Assembly: GCF_019207085.1 (NCBI RefSeq)
Contig: NZ_JAATOM010000004.1
Span: 124,001-188,000 of the forward strand
Length of the DNA stretch: 64,000 nucleotides
From: Variovorax sp. dw_308
Lineage (GTDB): Bacteria; Pseudomonadota; Gammaproteobacteria; Burkholderiales; Burkholderiaceae_C
Reading direction: 5' to 3'
Part shown: positions 8,605 through 17,690 of the stretch, piece by piece
Numbering within the stretch: position 1 is the stretch's first letter
Layout: every line of letters begins with the position of its first letter
Notes under the pieces: model-generated
What the model saw: the letters and a program-made list of their open reading frames with translations, nothing else
What the model was told of the DNA's origin: nothing
The model's database searches: none
Program-made: the position numbers and the translations under genes

Positions 8605-9476
8605 CGCACGAGCCGCCGGCCGTCGATGCAATCGGGCGTGAACTCGAACGCGATGTCCCGGTCAGGCTGGACGAGCAGCTTGTCCTTGCCCGGGTAGTGC
8701 AACCTCGACAGGATGTCGCGCATCAGGTTCAGGCGCGCCAGGTGTTTCACGTCGGTGCGCACGATGTGCCACGGCGCGATGCTGGCGCTGGTTCCGAGCA
8801 GCATCTCGTCGCGTGCCTTCGAATACGCCTTCCAGTGCTTCACGGCCATGGCGTCGATCGGGCTGACCTTCCATCGGGTGAGCGGATCGCGTGCGCGATC
8901 GGCCAGACGGGCCACCTGCTCCGCCTTCCCGATGTCCAGGTAGTACTTCAGCAACCGGATGCCCGAGCTGACCAGCATCTCCTCGAATTTCGGCACCGAG
9001 GCCATGAACTCTTCATGCTGCTGCCTGGAACAGAAACCCATCACCAGTTCCACGCCCGCGCGGTTGTACCAACTGCGGTTGAACAGTACCAGTTCGCCAC
9101 CGACGGGCAACTGCCTGACGTAGCGCGCGAAATACCAGCTGTTGCGGTCCCGGTCGGACGGCGGACCCAGGGCGACGACCCGCGTCTCGCGCGGACTGAG
9201 GTGCGCGACGATGCGCTTGATGCTGCCGTCCTTGCCGGCTGCATCGCGCCCCTCCAGCACCACCGCGATGCTGTCGCCGTGGGCGATGAGTTCCCGCTGG
9301 AGCTTGACCAGCTCGATCTGCAACAGCCGCAACTGCTGCTTGTAGTGCTTGTGCTCCATCGACGATTGACGCTGCGGGTTGATGTCCGGGGCCTGGGCCA
9401 GGGGCGAGCCTTCGGTGCGCTCTCCCGCAGGAATCGCCCGCTCAAGCGTCCGACTCGCCCGCTCTTTCCTGCTCAT
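8601..9476 (-). CDS. ppk2: Polyphosphate kinase 2
   Basis: The 291-residue protein is a class I PPK2. It has the Walker A loop EGRDAAGKDGSIKR (about residues 75-88), a Walker B-like segment LFNRSWYNRAG, and the lid region downstream. It transfers phosphate between polyphosphate and nucleoside diphosphates. The first about 38 residues are poorly conserved and an internal ATG (MEHKHYKQQL) could be the true start. The gene is convergent with the thiolase and shares its stop bases (CTAG). Polyphosphate and PHA granules are often co-regulated, which fits the phasin gene that starts 274 nt away on the other strand. Confidence 0.9.
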   Translation of the reverse strand: MSRKERASRTLERAIPAGERTEGSPLAQAPDINPQRQSSMEHKHYKQQLRLLQIELVKLQRELIAHGDSIAVVLEGRDAAGKDGSIKRIVAHLSPRETRVVALGPPSDRDRNSWYFARYVRQLPVGGELVLFNRSWYNRAGVELVMGFCSRQQHEEFMASVPKFEEMLVSSGIRLLKYYLDIGKAEQVARLADRARDPLTRWKVSPIDAMAVKHWKAYSKARDEMLLGTSASIAPWHIVRTDVKHLARLNLMRDILSRLHYPGKDKLLVQPDRDIAFEFTPDCIDGRRLVR

Positions 9477-9642
9477 GATGGCGAGCTCAGTCGGAGTTCG
9501 GCAAGGACATCTCGCTGGATTTGTTTATCTGATTTGGTCATCGCAGATCACCACCTGGTATGAAAACGCCCAGCCTGCGCGGCTGCTCGGTCCCAGTCTG
9601 TTCGGTGACGCACGCATTCACGTTCGCTGTCATGCATCAAGA

Positions 9643-9657
9643 TGTTGCAGTGCAGCA
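9643..9657. promoter_or_regulatory. PhaR-like operator 1, upstream of the phasin gene
   Basis: The 15-bp site reads TGTTGC-N3-GCAGCA, an inverted repeat with one mismatch. It resembles the CTGC-N3-GCAG core reported for PhaR repressors of phasin genes. It lies 94 nt before the phasin start and just upstream of a possible promoter. Confidence 0.5.
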
Positions 9658-9665
9658 ATTAACGC

Positions 9666-9693
9666 TTGCATTGGGGGAAACCCGGAATAGACT
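9666..9693 (+). promoter_or_regulatory. Possible promoter of the phasin gene
   Basis: TTGCAT at 9666-9671 and TAGACT at 9688-9693 are separated by 16 nt and lie between two PhaR-like inverted repeats. The hexamers match the sigma-70 consensus only in part. The placement, with the downstream repeat over the expected transcription start, is the main support. Confidence 0.35.
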
Positions 9694-9699
9694 TGGTCA

Positions 9700-9714
9700 T
9701 GCTGCGGCGCAGCA
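9700..9714. promoter_or_regulatory. PhaR-like operator 2, upstream of the phasin gene
   Basis: The 15-bp site is a perfect inverted repeat TGCTGC-N3-GCAGCA, the same pattern as the site 57 bp upstream. It lies 36 nt before the phasin ATG, where a bound repressor would block transcription initiation. PhaR repressors are known to bind such sites and to leave when PHA granules form; that it happens here is inferred. Confidence 0.55.
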
Positions 9715-9750
9715 AAGTCCGAACCCTTCCCACCAGATAGAAAGCCTCTC

Positions 9751-10296
9751 ATGATCAATCTTGACCAATTCGCCGCCCCGACCAAGGCCTCAGTCGACAC
9801 GCTGTTCGGCCTGAGCACGCAAGCGTTCGAAAGCGTGGAAAAGCTGGTCGCGCTGAACCTCCAGACGATCAAGACCCTGCTGGCCGAATCCCATGAAGCC
9901 AGCCAGGCCGCGCTGCTCGCGAAGAGCCCGGCCGATCTGCTGAAGCTCCAGTCCGAAGCGCTGAAGGCCGCGCCCCAGAAGGCCGCCGCCTATGGCCGCC
10001 AGGTGCAGGAGATCCTCGCGTCCTTCGCGGAAGCCCAACGCGCGACCTTCGAGGCGCAATTCGCAGATGTGCAAGCCAAGTTCACGGACGCCGTCAGCGG
10101 TGTCATGAAGGACGCGCCCGGCACCGAGCAGTTTCTGACGCTGGCGAAGTCGGCTACGGCTGCCGCGAAAAACGCCTACGAGGGCACGAACAAGGCAGCC
10201 AAGCAAATTGCCGACGCCCTGACTGCGAACGCCGAACAGGTCGCCGATGCCGTGGTGAAGAACTCGAAAGCCGCAGTCGCGACGACCGAGGCCTGA
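9751..10296 (+). CDS. phaP: Phasin family protein
   Basis: The 181-residue product has the phasin_2 layout: an amphipathic N-terminal helix (MINLDQFAAPTKASVDTLFG), a central coiled segment with KSPADLLKLQ, and a long alanine- and lysine-rich C-terminal tail. Phasins coat polyhydroxyalkanoate granules and set their number and size. Two PhaR-like inverted repeats stand in its upstream region, implying granule-responsive repression. No terminator is obvious in the 51 nt before the convergent P-type ATPase stop. Confidence 0.9.
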   Translation: MINLDQFAAPTKASVDTLFGLSTQAFESVEKLVALNLQTIKTLLAESHEASQAALLAKSPADLLKLQSEALKAAPQKAAAYGRQVQEILASFAEAQRATFEAQFADVQAKFTDAVSGVMKDAPGTEQFLTLAKSATAAAKNAYEGTNKAAKQIADALTANAEQVADAVVKNSKAAVATTEA

Positions 10297-10347
10297 TACC
10301 GATACCGTGCGCGTTCCGGACGTCTGCCCGTACCGACGCCCATGGCG

Positions 10348-12759
10348 TCAGGCAATGGCCAGGCGCCGGAACAGCAGGACCTTCACCATGTCCAGGCAGA
10401 AGGCCAGGACGACCGCCGCGCCGAATACACAGGCGACGACGGCTGCCGGCAACGGCATCATCAGGATGCCTTGGGTCGCGAGCATGCTGAAGATCGTGAC
10501 GTCGAGCACCGACGATGCGATCAGCCAGCCGCCGGGCCGCGAACTCCATAAGTGCTGGCGCTCGCGCGTGACATAGAAGATCGCCTGGCCGCTGAACACC
10601 AGGGTCACGACCGTCAGCGTCCGCAACGTATCGCTGTCGAGGTGGAGTTCGAAGCGCCCGACCGCGAGCGTGAGGACGCAGAAGACGAGATCGCATACCC
10701 CCAGGACGATGCCGGCGATGGTGAGATTGCCGATCCGCCAGACGTTGGGGGTCAACGACGGCCGGACGTTGTCGGTCGCCGATGACAACGCGAAGAAATC
10801 GCCCGCCACCATCATCAGCACCATCAGCAACGGGGTCAGCACGGCGGCGCCGGAGATGACCAGCCCAGCCAACAGGAAAAGCACCTGGACGATCTTGTGG
10901 ACGATGGACCGGAACGTATAGGTCAGGATTCGCTGGAACGTCGTCCGCCCGACTTGCACGGCGGCAACGATGCCGCCGAGACCCGGATCGGTCAGCACGA
11001 TGCCGGCCGCCGATTTCGCAACGTCGGTCGCGGTGAAGACGGCGATGCCCATCTGCGCTTGCCGCAGTGCCGGCGCGTCATTGGCGCCATCGCCGCACAT
11101 GCCGACCACATGGCCGCCACGCTGGAACGCCTGGACCAGCGCGTATTTGTCTTCGGGCAATACGCCCGCGAAGACGTCGAACGCTTCCACGCGAGCATCG
11201 TGGGGAAGCGATGCGGCCGGGCTGACCGCCCCGGTGATTCCGACTGCCTGCGCCACGACCCGGGCGGTCACTGGCGCATCGCCGGTGACCATCACGGTGC
11301 GAATGCCCAAGCCATGCAACTGGGCCACGAGTGCCGCGGAATCCGCGCGCGGCGGATCGCTCAGCGCGATCACGCCGGCCATGCGCAGCGGCTCGGCCGA
11401 TCCCGTGGCGACGACAAGGACGCGAAAGCCCTGGGCCTGAAGTTCCTCGACCATTGCCGACGCCGCAGGAGACGGTTCGGCAATCGCAGCGACCACGGTG
11501 AAGGCGCCCTTGACGATCCTGACCGCCTTGCCCTCGGGGTCGATGGCCGTGGCCTCCGACATCTTCCGCGTGGGATCGAAAGGAGTGAAGGTGACGAGCT
11601 TCCAGCGCGCCACGGTCGCCGGTTGAGCGGCCGGTTCAGTTGCCGGTTGGGCCGCCGCTTGGGCGGCAGCGCGGATCGCAGCGTCCAGGGGATCGGCGCC
11701 GCCGTCGGAACTCGCCAGCGCCGCCATCGCCAGGATTTGCGGCTCCTCGAAACCCGGCAGCGCGCGGCACGCAGTCACTGCGAGTTCATTGCGTGTCAGT
11801 GTTCCGGTCTTGTCGACGCACAGGACATCCATCCCGGCTGCTTCGTCGAGCGCTGAAAGGCGCGTTGGCAAGACGCCGCGTCGCGCCACGGCCCGCGCTC
11901 CAACCGTCGCCGCGAGTGTGAACATCGACGGAAGCGCCACTGGAATCGAAGCCAGGATGGCAACCAGCGCCAAGGGCGCGATCTGCACCAGCGGCATCGC
12001 CAGATGCTCCGCATAGCCGACGAGGAGGATGATCACTGCGCCGTTGAACACGGCGAGATTGCGCACCACGCGAACGATGGCCTTCTGTTCGGTGCTCTCG
12101 ACATGGGCCGTGCGAATGAGTTCGGCGCTGCGCCCGAACTTCGTGCGCGCGCCGGTCGCGACGATCACGGCGACAGCCTCGCCGCGACGCACCAGCGCGC
12201 CGGCAAAGGTCTGGAAGCCGGCGCCGGCTTCGATCGGCACGGATTCGCCGGTGAGCATCGAGTGGTCGATCAGCACGGATCCGCGGATCAATCGGGCGTC
12301 GGCGGGGACCACGGTGCCGAGGGACAACTTGATGATGTCGCCTTGAACCAGTTCGGCCGCAGCCAGCGTTTTCCACACGCCGTCGCGCCGCGCCGATGCG
12401 CTCAATGGAAGACGGGACTTCAGGGCTTCGAGCGTCGCCTGGGCGCGTCCCTCCTGGAAGAACGCCAAGCCCGCGTTGAACACCAGGAGAAACGCGACGG
12501 CCGACGCCTCGACATATTCGCGCAGCGCCAATTGCAGCAGCACCGCCGCCTCGAGCATCCACGGCACCGGCGCCCACAGCTTGCCCAAGGCGCGACGGAC
12601 CGGATGCGGCGCCACATCCTGAACCGCATTCGGCCCATCGGCCGCCATGCGACGCCGAGCCTCTTCGCTCGTCAATCCGCTTTCGGAATCGGGGGGTATC
12701 GCGCTCTTCGGTTCGTGCTCCGCTGGTGGCGCGACCTTGACCATTGGGATGGCGGACAT
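10348..12759 (-). CDS. P3A-type plasma-membrane proton-efflux ATPase
   Basis: The 803-residue P-type ATPase has the actuator loop SMLTGESVPI, the phosphorylation site CVDKTGTLTRNEL, MVTGDAPVTA, and the hinge MCGDGANDAPALRQA. The segment PVALPSMFTLAATVGA in the fourth helix and the lack of N-terminal metal-binding domains place it with P3A proton pumps rather than metal exporters. It should use ATP to expel protons. The N-terminal 30 residues are Pro-rich and unstructured. It is downstream of the FtsX permease on the same strand after a 298-nt gap, and convergent with the phasin. Confidence 0.87.
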   Translation of the reverse strand: MSAIPMVKVAPPAEHEPKSAIPPDSESGLTSEEARRRMAADGPNAVQDVAPHPVRRALGKLWAPVPWMLEAAVLLQLALREYVEASAVAFLLVFNAGLAFFQEGRAQATLEALKSRLPLSASARRDGVWKTLAAAELVQGDIIKLSLGTVVPADARLIRGSVLIDHSMLTGESVPIEAGAGFQTFAGALVRRGEAVAVIVATGARTKFGRSAELIRTAHVESTEQKAIVRVVRNLAVFNGAVIILLVGYAEHLAMPLVQIAPLALVAILASIPVALPSMFTLAATVGARAVARRGVLPTRLSALDEAAGMDVLCVDKTGTLTRNELAVTACRALPGFEEPQILAMAALASSDGGADPLDAAIRAAAQAAAQPATEPAAQPATVARWKLVTFTPFDPTRKMSEATAIDPEGKAVRIVKGAFTVVAAIAEPSPAASAMVEELQAQGFRVLVVATGSAEPLRMAGVIALSDPPRADSAALVAQLHGLGIRTVMVTGDAPVTARVVAQAVGITGAVSPAASLPHDARVEAFDVFAGVLPEDKYALVQAFQRGGHVVGMCGDGANDAPALRQAQMGIAVFTATDVAKSAAGIVLTDPGLGGIVAAVQVGRTTFQRILTYTFRSIVHKIVQVLFLLAGLVISGAAVLTPLLMVLMMVAGDFFALSSATDNVRPSLTPNVWRIGNLTIAGIVLGVCDLVFCVLTLAVGRFELHLDSDTLRTLTVVTLVFSGQAIFYVTRERQHLWSSRPGGWLIASSVLDVTIFSMLATQGILMMPLPAAVVACVFGAAVVLAFCLDMVKVLLFRRLAIA

Positions 12760-13057
12760 ACGGGGTTCCTGGAGAGCGTTCCACCTTGGCGCAAATCATG
12801 CACCCTGGCTGTCTGCCACCGCACATAACGTGTTCCGATATCTTCAGTGGATGAGGCGCGTCAATCCGGCCGCGCACACTGAGCGGTACCGCACAGACGC
12901 GGCCCTTGCAGCGCGCATACAAGAAACAACGAGGGGAGCGCCTATCGCCCCACCGACATGCGGACAGTTCTGACCCAGGGCTTTTCCACTTTCCTGCGGC
13001 GCCGCCACGCGCAGCGGCACTTTGCGCGTCCGCCCATGCTCATGACTGTCGTTTGTC
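12760..13057. other. Intergenic region with no recognised gene
   Basis: This 298-nt gap lies between the permease stop and the proton-ATPase start and should hold the ATPase promoter. Short frames occur on both strands (for example a 33-codon Arg-rich frame on the minus strand) but none has a ribosome site or protein-like composition. I see no hairpin terminator. Confidence 0.4.
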
Positions 13058-15619
13058 TCACCAGTCTTCCTTCACCGCCAGCACCGCATCGCGACCGGCA
13101 GCCGCACGGCCGGCCAACCACGCTGTCATCGTGCCGGCCGCGATGACGGCGGCGCACAGCGCGAGCAGGCGACCCCATGGCACCAGGATGTCCATGGTCC
13201 AGTGGAAGCTCTGCGGGTTCACCACCTTCACCAGCACCACCGAAACCGCCAACCCCAGTGCGATGCCGGCGAAGGCGCCGATCACGGTCCATGCCGCGCC
13301 CTCGCCGGCGACGACAGCCAGCACCTGTCGCCGCGTGAACCCCAGGTGCGCGAGCAGCCCGAACTCCTTGCGCCGCGCCAGCACCTGCGCACTGAAGCTC
13401 GCGGCCACGCCGAACAGGCCGATGGCGATCGCCACCGCCTGCAGCCAGTAGGTAACCGCGAAGCTGCGGTCGAAGATGCGCAGCGACGTGGCGCGCAGTT
13501 CGCCCACCGACGCGAATTCCAGCGCGTCGCCGGCCATCTGCCTTTGCGCCGCCAGCGCGCGGATGGCCTGCTGCACCTGCGAGAGATCCGCGCCCGGCGC
13601 GAGCCACAGCGAGACGTCGTTCACGCTGCGGTCGGAGGTCAATCGCTGGAAGTCGCGCGCGTCGAGCACGATGGAGCCGAACTGCCGCACATAGTCGCGC
13701 CACACCCCCGCCACGAAGAACTCGACAGGTGGCTTGCCGTCCTGCTCGAACGCCCTGGCCAGCGGCGCGAACGCAGTGCCGGGCCGCGCGCCGTAGAGGT
13801 CGGCGACCGCCTCGCTCACATAGATGCCGATGCTCCCCGGGGGTGTCTTGAACGCGTCGCCCACCAGCGGCAGCGCCTGCGCCGCATCGCCGACGAAGGT
13901 GCGAGCGAGCAGCGTCACGGGCGGCTGCGTCGCGGCCAACGACACCTGCCTCGCGCGCACCGTGCTGACGCGTGTCACACCTTCCACCTGCCCGATGGCG
14001 TCGACCATGTCCGGCCCGAATGCACCCGTGTCGCTGCCACTGCCCGACCCGCCCGCGTTGGCCGCCCGAAGATAGAGATCGGCCGGCAGCACCACGTCCA
14101 GCCAGCGCGTGACCGAATCTCGAAAGCTCGCCACCATCACCGTGAGCGCCACCGCCAGGCTCAGGCTCGCGACGACGCCGCTGACGGCCACCGCCGCAGT
14201 GCCGCGCATGCGCCGCGCGCGTTCCACTGCCAGCAGCGGCAGCAGGCGCTTCGCCATCAGGGGCGCCAGTCGGTCATAGATCAACGCGATCAGTCCGGGC
14301 AAGCCGGTGATGCCGCCGACCAGCAACAAGCCGACCGACAGGTAGGCCGCGATAGGCACGCCGTACACAGCCGGCGCGAAGGCCAGCAAGGCACCACCCG
14401 CGACCAGCACGACCGCGATCCATTGCCGGCCGGACCCTGCTGGCGCAGAGCCCAGGCCCTTGAGCGTCTGCGCCTCCGGCAACGCCTGCGCGGCCCGCGC
14501 CGGATACCAGCCACCCACCATCGCCGCGAGCACGCCGAGCGCGCCGTAGGAGATCGCCGCCGCCGTGCTCCATTGCAAGGCGGGCGCGACCCCGGCGAAG
14601 TAGCCGCCACCCAGGTCGCCACCCAGCACCTGCAACGCGAAGGCAGCCAGCGCCGTGCCGAGCCCGATGCCCACCACGCTGCCGACGATGCCCAGCACCA
14701 GCGATTCGATCAACACCAGCCGCAGCCGCTGCTTCGGCGTGAGGCCCAGCACACCCAGCAACGCGAACTGCTGCGCCCGCTTGGCCACGCTGAGCGCCAG
14801 CACCGAGAACACCAGGAACGCGCCGGTGAACAGTGCGACCAGCGCCAGCACCGTCAGGTTCACGCGATAGGCCCGCGACAGGTTGCTCACGCGCTGCGCC
14901 GCATCACCCGGCTCCGCGACCTGCACCGCCGCCGGCCAGCCGGCCGACTGCTGCAGCGACCGCACGAAAGCGCCCCGGTCGACACCCGGCGCCAGGCGCA
15001 GATCGATCCGCGTGAGTTGCCCGCCGCGGCCGAACAGGTCCTGTGCCGCGCCGATGTCCATCACGGCCAGCGCCTTGCCGCCCGCCGGGACGCTGCCCGC
15101 AACATCGACCCGGCGCGCACTTGCCGCAGTGCGCAGTTCGACCGCTGGCACGTCGCCCAGCGCCCCACGCGCGCCCGCATTCAGGAAGATCGTCGCTGGT
15201 GCGAGCAGCGCGAGGCGTTGCGCGCCCTCTGCAGGCTTGGGGATCAACTCAGGCGCGATCGACGGCAGCACCAGCGCATCCACGCCGATCACGCGAATCG
15301 AGAGGGGCGCCGACAAGCCCGGCGCCAGCGCCACCGTCTGGACCTCGAGCACCGGGCTCGCCAACGCCACGCGCGGATCGGCGACGACGCGCGCGAACAG
15401 CGACTCGTCGAAGCTGCCCTGGGCCGCGCGCAACTCGAGGTCGGGCTGCCCGTTGACCGAACGCACCGCGCTGGAAAACTCGTCGAGTGCCGAGGCATTG
15501 ATGAGTTGCACCGAAAAGGCCAGCGCCACGCCCAGCATCACCGCCACCACCGCTGCCGCGTTGCGCCACGGATGGTGGCGCAATTCCTGCCAGGAGAAAG
15601 TGGAGAGCAGGGCGCGCAT
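13058..15619 (-). CDS. ABC transporter permease, FtsX/MacB-type (double FtsX domain)
   Basis: The 853-residue protein has an N-terminal helix (WRNAAAVVAVMLGVALAF), a large extracytoplasmic domain, three helices near residues 260-390, a second hydrophobic group and another periplasmic domain, and three C-terminal helices. This duplicated FtsX layout is that of permeases involved in lipoprotein or lipid handling (LolC/E- and MacB-like). The ATG at 15619 is preferred over an extension to 15736. No ATPase gene adjoins it, although such permeases are normally paired with one; a LolD-like ATPase without a permease lies about 9.6 kb away at 25200. Confidence 0.85.
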   Translation of the reverse strand: MRALLSTFSWQELRHHPWRNAAAVVAVMLGVALAFSVQLINASALDEFSSAVRSVNGQPDLELRAAQGSFDESLFARVVADPRVALASPVLEVQTVALAPGLSAPLSIRVIGVDALVLPSIAPELIPKPAEGAQRLALLAPATIFLNAGARGALGDVPAVELRTAASARRVDVAGSVPAGGKALAVMDIGAAQDLFGRGGQLTRIDLRLAPGVDRGAFVRSLQQSAGWPAAVQVAEPGDAAQRVSNLSRAYRVNLTVLALVALFTGAFLVFSVLALSVAKRAQQFALLGVLGLTPKQRLRLVLIESLVLGIVGSVVGIGLGTALAAFALQVLGGDLGGGYFAGVAPALQWSTAAAISYGALGVLAAMVGGWYPARAAQALPEAQTLKGLGSAPAGSGRQWIAVVLVAGGALLAFAPAVYGVPIAAYLSVGLLLVGGITGLPGLIALIYDRLAPLMAKRLLPLLAVERARRMRGTAAVAVSGVVASLSLAVALTVMVASFRDSVTRWLDVVLPADLYLRAANAGGSGSGSDTGAFGPDMVDAIGQVEGVTRVSTVRARQVSLAATQPPVTLLARTFVGDAAQALPLVGDAFKTPPGSIGIYVSEAVADLYGARPGTAFAPLARAFEQDGKPPVEFFVAGVWRDYVRQFGSIVLDARDFQRLTSDRSVNDVSLWLAPGADLSQVQQAIRALAAQRQMAGDALEFASVGELRATSLRIFDRSFAVTYWLQAVAIAIGLFGVAASFSAQVLARRKEFGLLAHLGFTRRQVLAVVAGEGAAWTVIGAFAGIALGLAVSVVLVKVVNPQSFHWTMDILVPWGRLLALCAAVIAAGTMTAWLAGRAAAGRDAVLAVKEDW

Positions 15620-15734
15620 GCCGCGATTGTGGCGCGTGAGAAAACGCCTGGAATCGTGAAGCTCGCCCTTGGTCGGAAAGCGCGGGCCCTCAAGAATGCG
15701 CCCCAGACATCGAAACAGAACAGGGAGAACCGCC

Positions 15735-15950
15735 ATGACTTTGCAAGACCTCGCCTTGAGCGTGCGTGAAATGAGTTCCAGGACCTACTCGTGGGTGATT
15801 CTCAAGGGCACCGGCGAACAAGGTACCTTCGTCTCCTATGCGGAGTTCGACGTTTCCGAGCGCACCTACCTGAGTTATTCCGATGCGCTGGTCGCCGGCT
15901 TTTCCAGGCTGCGGGCGCTGGGCGGGCGGGATGGGCCGCGCTGGATTTGA
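15735..15950 (+). CDS. Hypothetical 71-aa protein
   Basis: The ATG at 15735 follows a strong ribosome site (GGGAGAACC). The protein is soluble, with no signal or membrane segment, and contains a run of aromatic and small polar residues (TYSWVILKGTGEQGTFVSYAEF). It stands alone: divergent from the FtsX permease (115 nt) and convergent with the sigma-factor gene. No family was recognised. Confidence 0.6.
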   Translation: MTLQDLALSVREMSSRTYSWVILKGTGEQGTFVSYAEFDVSERTYLSYSDALVAGFSRLRALGGRDGPRWI

Positions 15951-16005
15951 GTCGGCACACACGGGATCGCAGGCGGGTTCAATTTCGCTGCGAATATTGG
16001 CAAAG

Positions 16006-17238
16006 TCAGGAGACCCGTGCCGCCACGCGTGTCAGATGCGCCCGCACCGCCGGTTGCACGGCCAAGCCGATGGCGCGTTGATACGCTGCCCGCGCTTCCG
16101 CCGTCTGTCCCGCCTCCGCCAGCAGATGGGCGCGCGCCGCCCACCATGGCTGGTAGTTCGTCACGACGCCGCTATCGAGCGCCTCCAGCGCGGCAAGTCC
16201 CGCGAGCGGGCCATCGGCACGCGCCACCGCGCAGCAACGGCTGACTTGCGCACCAACGCTCGGCCGCAGCGCGAGCAGCCCGTCGTAGAGCGATACCAGC
16301 GCCGTCGCTGGCACGTCGGCGCCGAGCCCTCGCTGGATGTGGGCTGACTGGATTGCCGCTTCGAGTTGATAGGGGCCGCGCGCCGAGAGGTTTGCCGCGT
16401 GTCGCAGCGCGTGCTCGGCCTCGGCGATCATCGGCCGGCTCCATTGCGCGGTGTTCTGCGCATCCAGTGGCACATAGCTGCCAGCCGCATCACGCCGCGC
16501 CGCCGCGCGCGATTCGCAGAACAGCATCAGCGCCAGCAACCCGAAGGGCTCGGGCTCGCCCGGCATCAGGCGACACAGGATCGCGCAGAGTTCCATCGCC
16601 TCGTTGCTCAGGCGTCGTGTGCTGTCGGTGCCGTCGATGTCGTCCCAACCTGTGCCGTAGGCCGCGTAGATGCCGTCGAGCACATCCAGCAGGCGATCCG
16701 GCAGGTCGCGCGCTTCGGGGAATTCGAAGGGAATGCCCGCCTGCCGGATGCGTGCCTTGGCGCGCGTGAGTCGCTGGCCCAAGGTGGCCGGCGCGGTGAG
16801 AAACGCACCGGCCATGCGCTGCACGTCGAGGCCGAGCACGGTTTGCAGCATGAGCGGCGTGCGCGCCGCCGCATCGATGGCGGGATGCGCACAGACGAAC
16901 AGCAGTCGCAGGCGCTCATCGGGAACGGCGCCTGCGGCCTCGCTCTCGGTGAATTCGTCGGCCAGCAGGTGCAGGGTCTGCGCCGCGGCCTCGCGCACCT
17001 GGTCGTGACGCCACGCGTCGAGCGTCTTGCGCCGCGCCGTCGTCACGAGCCACGCGGCCGGGTTGTCAGGTACACCCGTGCGCGGCCAGGTTTCGAGGGC
17101 GCTTTCGAATGCGTCTGCCAGCGCGTCCTCGGCCAGCGCGATGTCGCGCGTGCGGGCCGACAGGATCGACAGCAGCCGGCCGTAGGAGTCGCGCGCCGCG
17201 CGCTCCGCGGCACGGCGCGCTGCCGCTTCCGGGTTCAC
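16006..17238 (-). CDS. ECF sigma factor of the ECF42 type with long C-terminal extension
   Basis: The 410-residue protein begins with sigma regions 2 and 4 (region 2 around YGRLLSILSARTRDIALAED; region 4 around LGLDVQRMAGAFLTAPATLG). A C-terminal extension of about 230 residues follows, with helix pairs that resemble TPR repeats (DUF6596). Length and extension match the ECF42 group, which lacks a classical anti-sigma factor. The GTG start at 17238 overlaps the stop of the upstream DGPF gene as GTGA, and that pairing is itself an ECF42 hallmark. It should direct RNA polymerase to its own promoters; the targets are unknown. Confidence 0.85.
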   Translation of the reverse strand: MNPEAAARRAAERAARDSYGRLLSILSARTRDIALAEDALADAFESALETWPRTGVPDNPAAWLVTTARRKTLDAWRHDQVREAAAQTLHLLADEFTESEAAGAVPDERLRLLFVCAHPAIDAAARTPLMLQTVLGLDVQRMAGAFLTAPATLGQRLTRAKARIRQAGIPFEFPEARDLPDRLLDVLDGIYAAYGTGWDDIDGTDSTRRLSNEAMELCAILCRLMPGEPEPFGLLALMLFCESRAAARRDAAGSYVPLDAQNTAQWSRPMIAEAEHALRHAANLSARGPYQLEAAIQSAHIQRGLGADVPATALVSLYDGLLALRPSVGAQVSRCCAVARADGPLAGLAALEALDSGVVTNYQPWWAARAHLLAEAGQTAEARAAYQRAIGLAVQPAVRAHLTRVAARVS

Positions 17239-17591
17239 ATTGCGTCGCGCGGCATCACCGGTCGCACTTCCACGCCGCCGGTGGCGGCGCAGGGCGCGCG
17301 GGCGGCCCATTCCAGCGCCGCGTCGATGTGCGGCACGTCGATGACGAAGTAGCCGCCGAGCTGCTCCTTGGTGTCGGCGAAGGGGCCGTCCTGCACCTGG
17401 CGCTTGTCGCCGCGCACACGCAGCGTGGTGGCGGTGGAGGGCGGTAGCAGGCCATCGCCGTTGACGACAGTGCCGGACTCGTAGACGGCGCCGACGTAGG
17501 CCATCCAGCTGGCCTTGTGCGCTTCCGCGCGCTCGTCGCCGTACTTGGCGAGGTCATCGGGGGTGACATAAAACATCAGCATGTATTGCAT
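17235..17591 (-). CDS. DGPF/YCII-domain protein
   Basis: The 118-residue protein carries the diagnostic VQDGPFADTKEQLGGYFVI motif and the N-terminal MQYMLMFYV strand of the DGPF branch of the YCII family (dimeric ferredoxin-like fold). AAGGAGCC lies just before the ATG. It is translationally coupled to the ECF42-type sigma factor (GTGA overlap). DGPF proteins are known partners and often targets of ECF42 factors, but their biochemical activity is not established. Confidence 0.87.
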   Translation of the reverse strand: MQYMLMFYVTPDDLAKYGDERAEAHKASWMAYVGAVYESGTVVNGDGLLPPSTATTLRVRGDKRQVQDGPFADTKEQLGGYFVIDVPHIDAALEWAARAPCAATGGVEVRPVMPRDAM

Positions 17592-17690
17592 GGCGGGCTC
17601 CTTGAAAAAGGGGTTGTCGAGCAGTATGGCTCGCCTCCATGACGCGCGGGCCGCGTGCGTTTCGACAGCGGCGTGAAAGTTTATTTGTGG

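Noticed and set aside
3249..9750. FNR/Anr boxes for the stress and storage block
   Set aside because: I looked for TTGAT-N4-ATCAA in the gaps before the ligase, thiolase, PPK2 and phasin genes and found no convincing site.
13202..15769. Long plus-strand frame opposite the FtsX permease
   Set aside because: Composition is dominated by Arg, Gln and His, with no domain, and the opposite strand encodes a convincing membrane permease.
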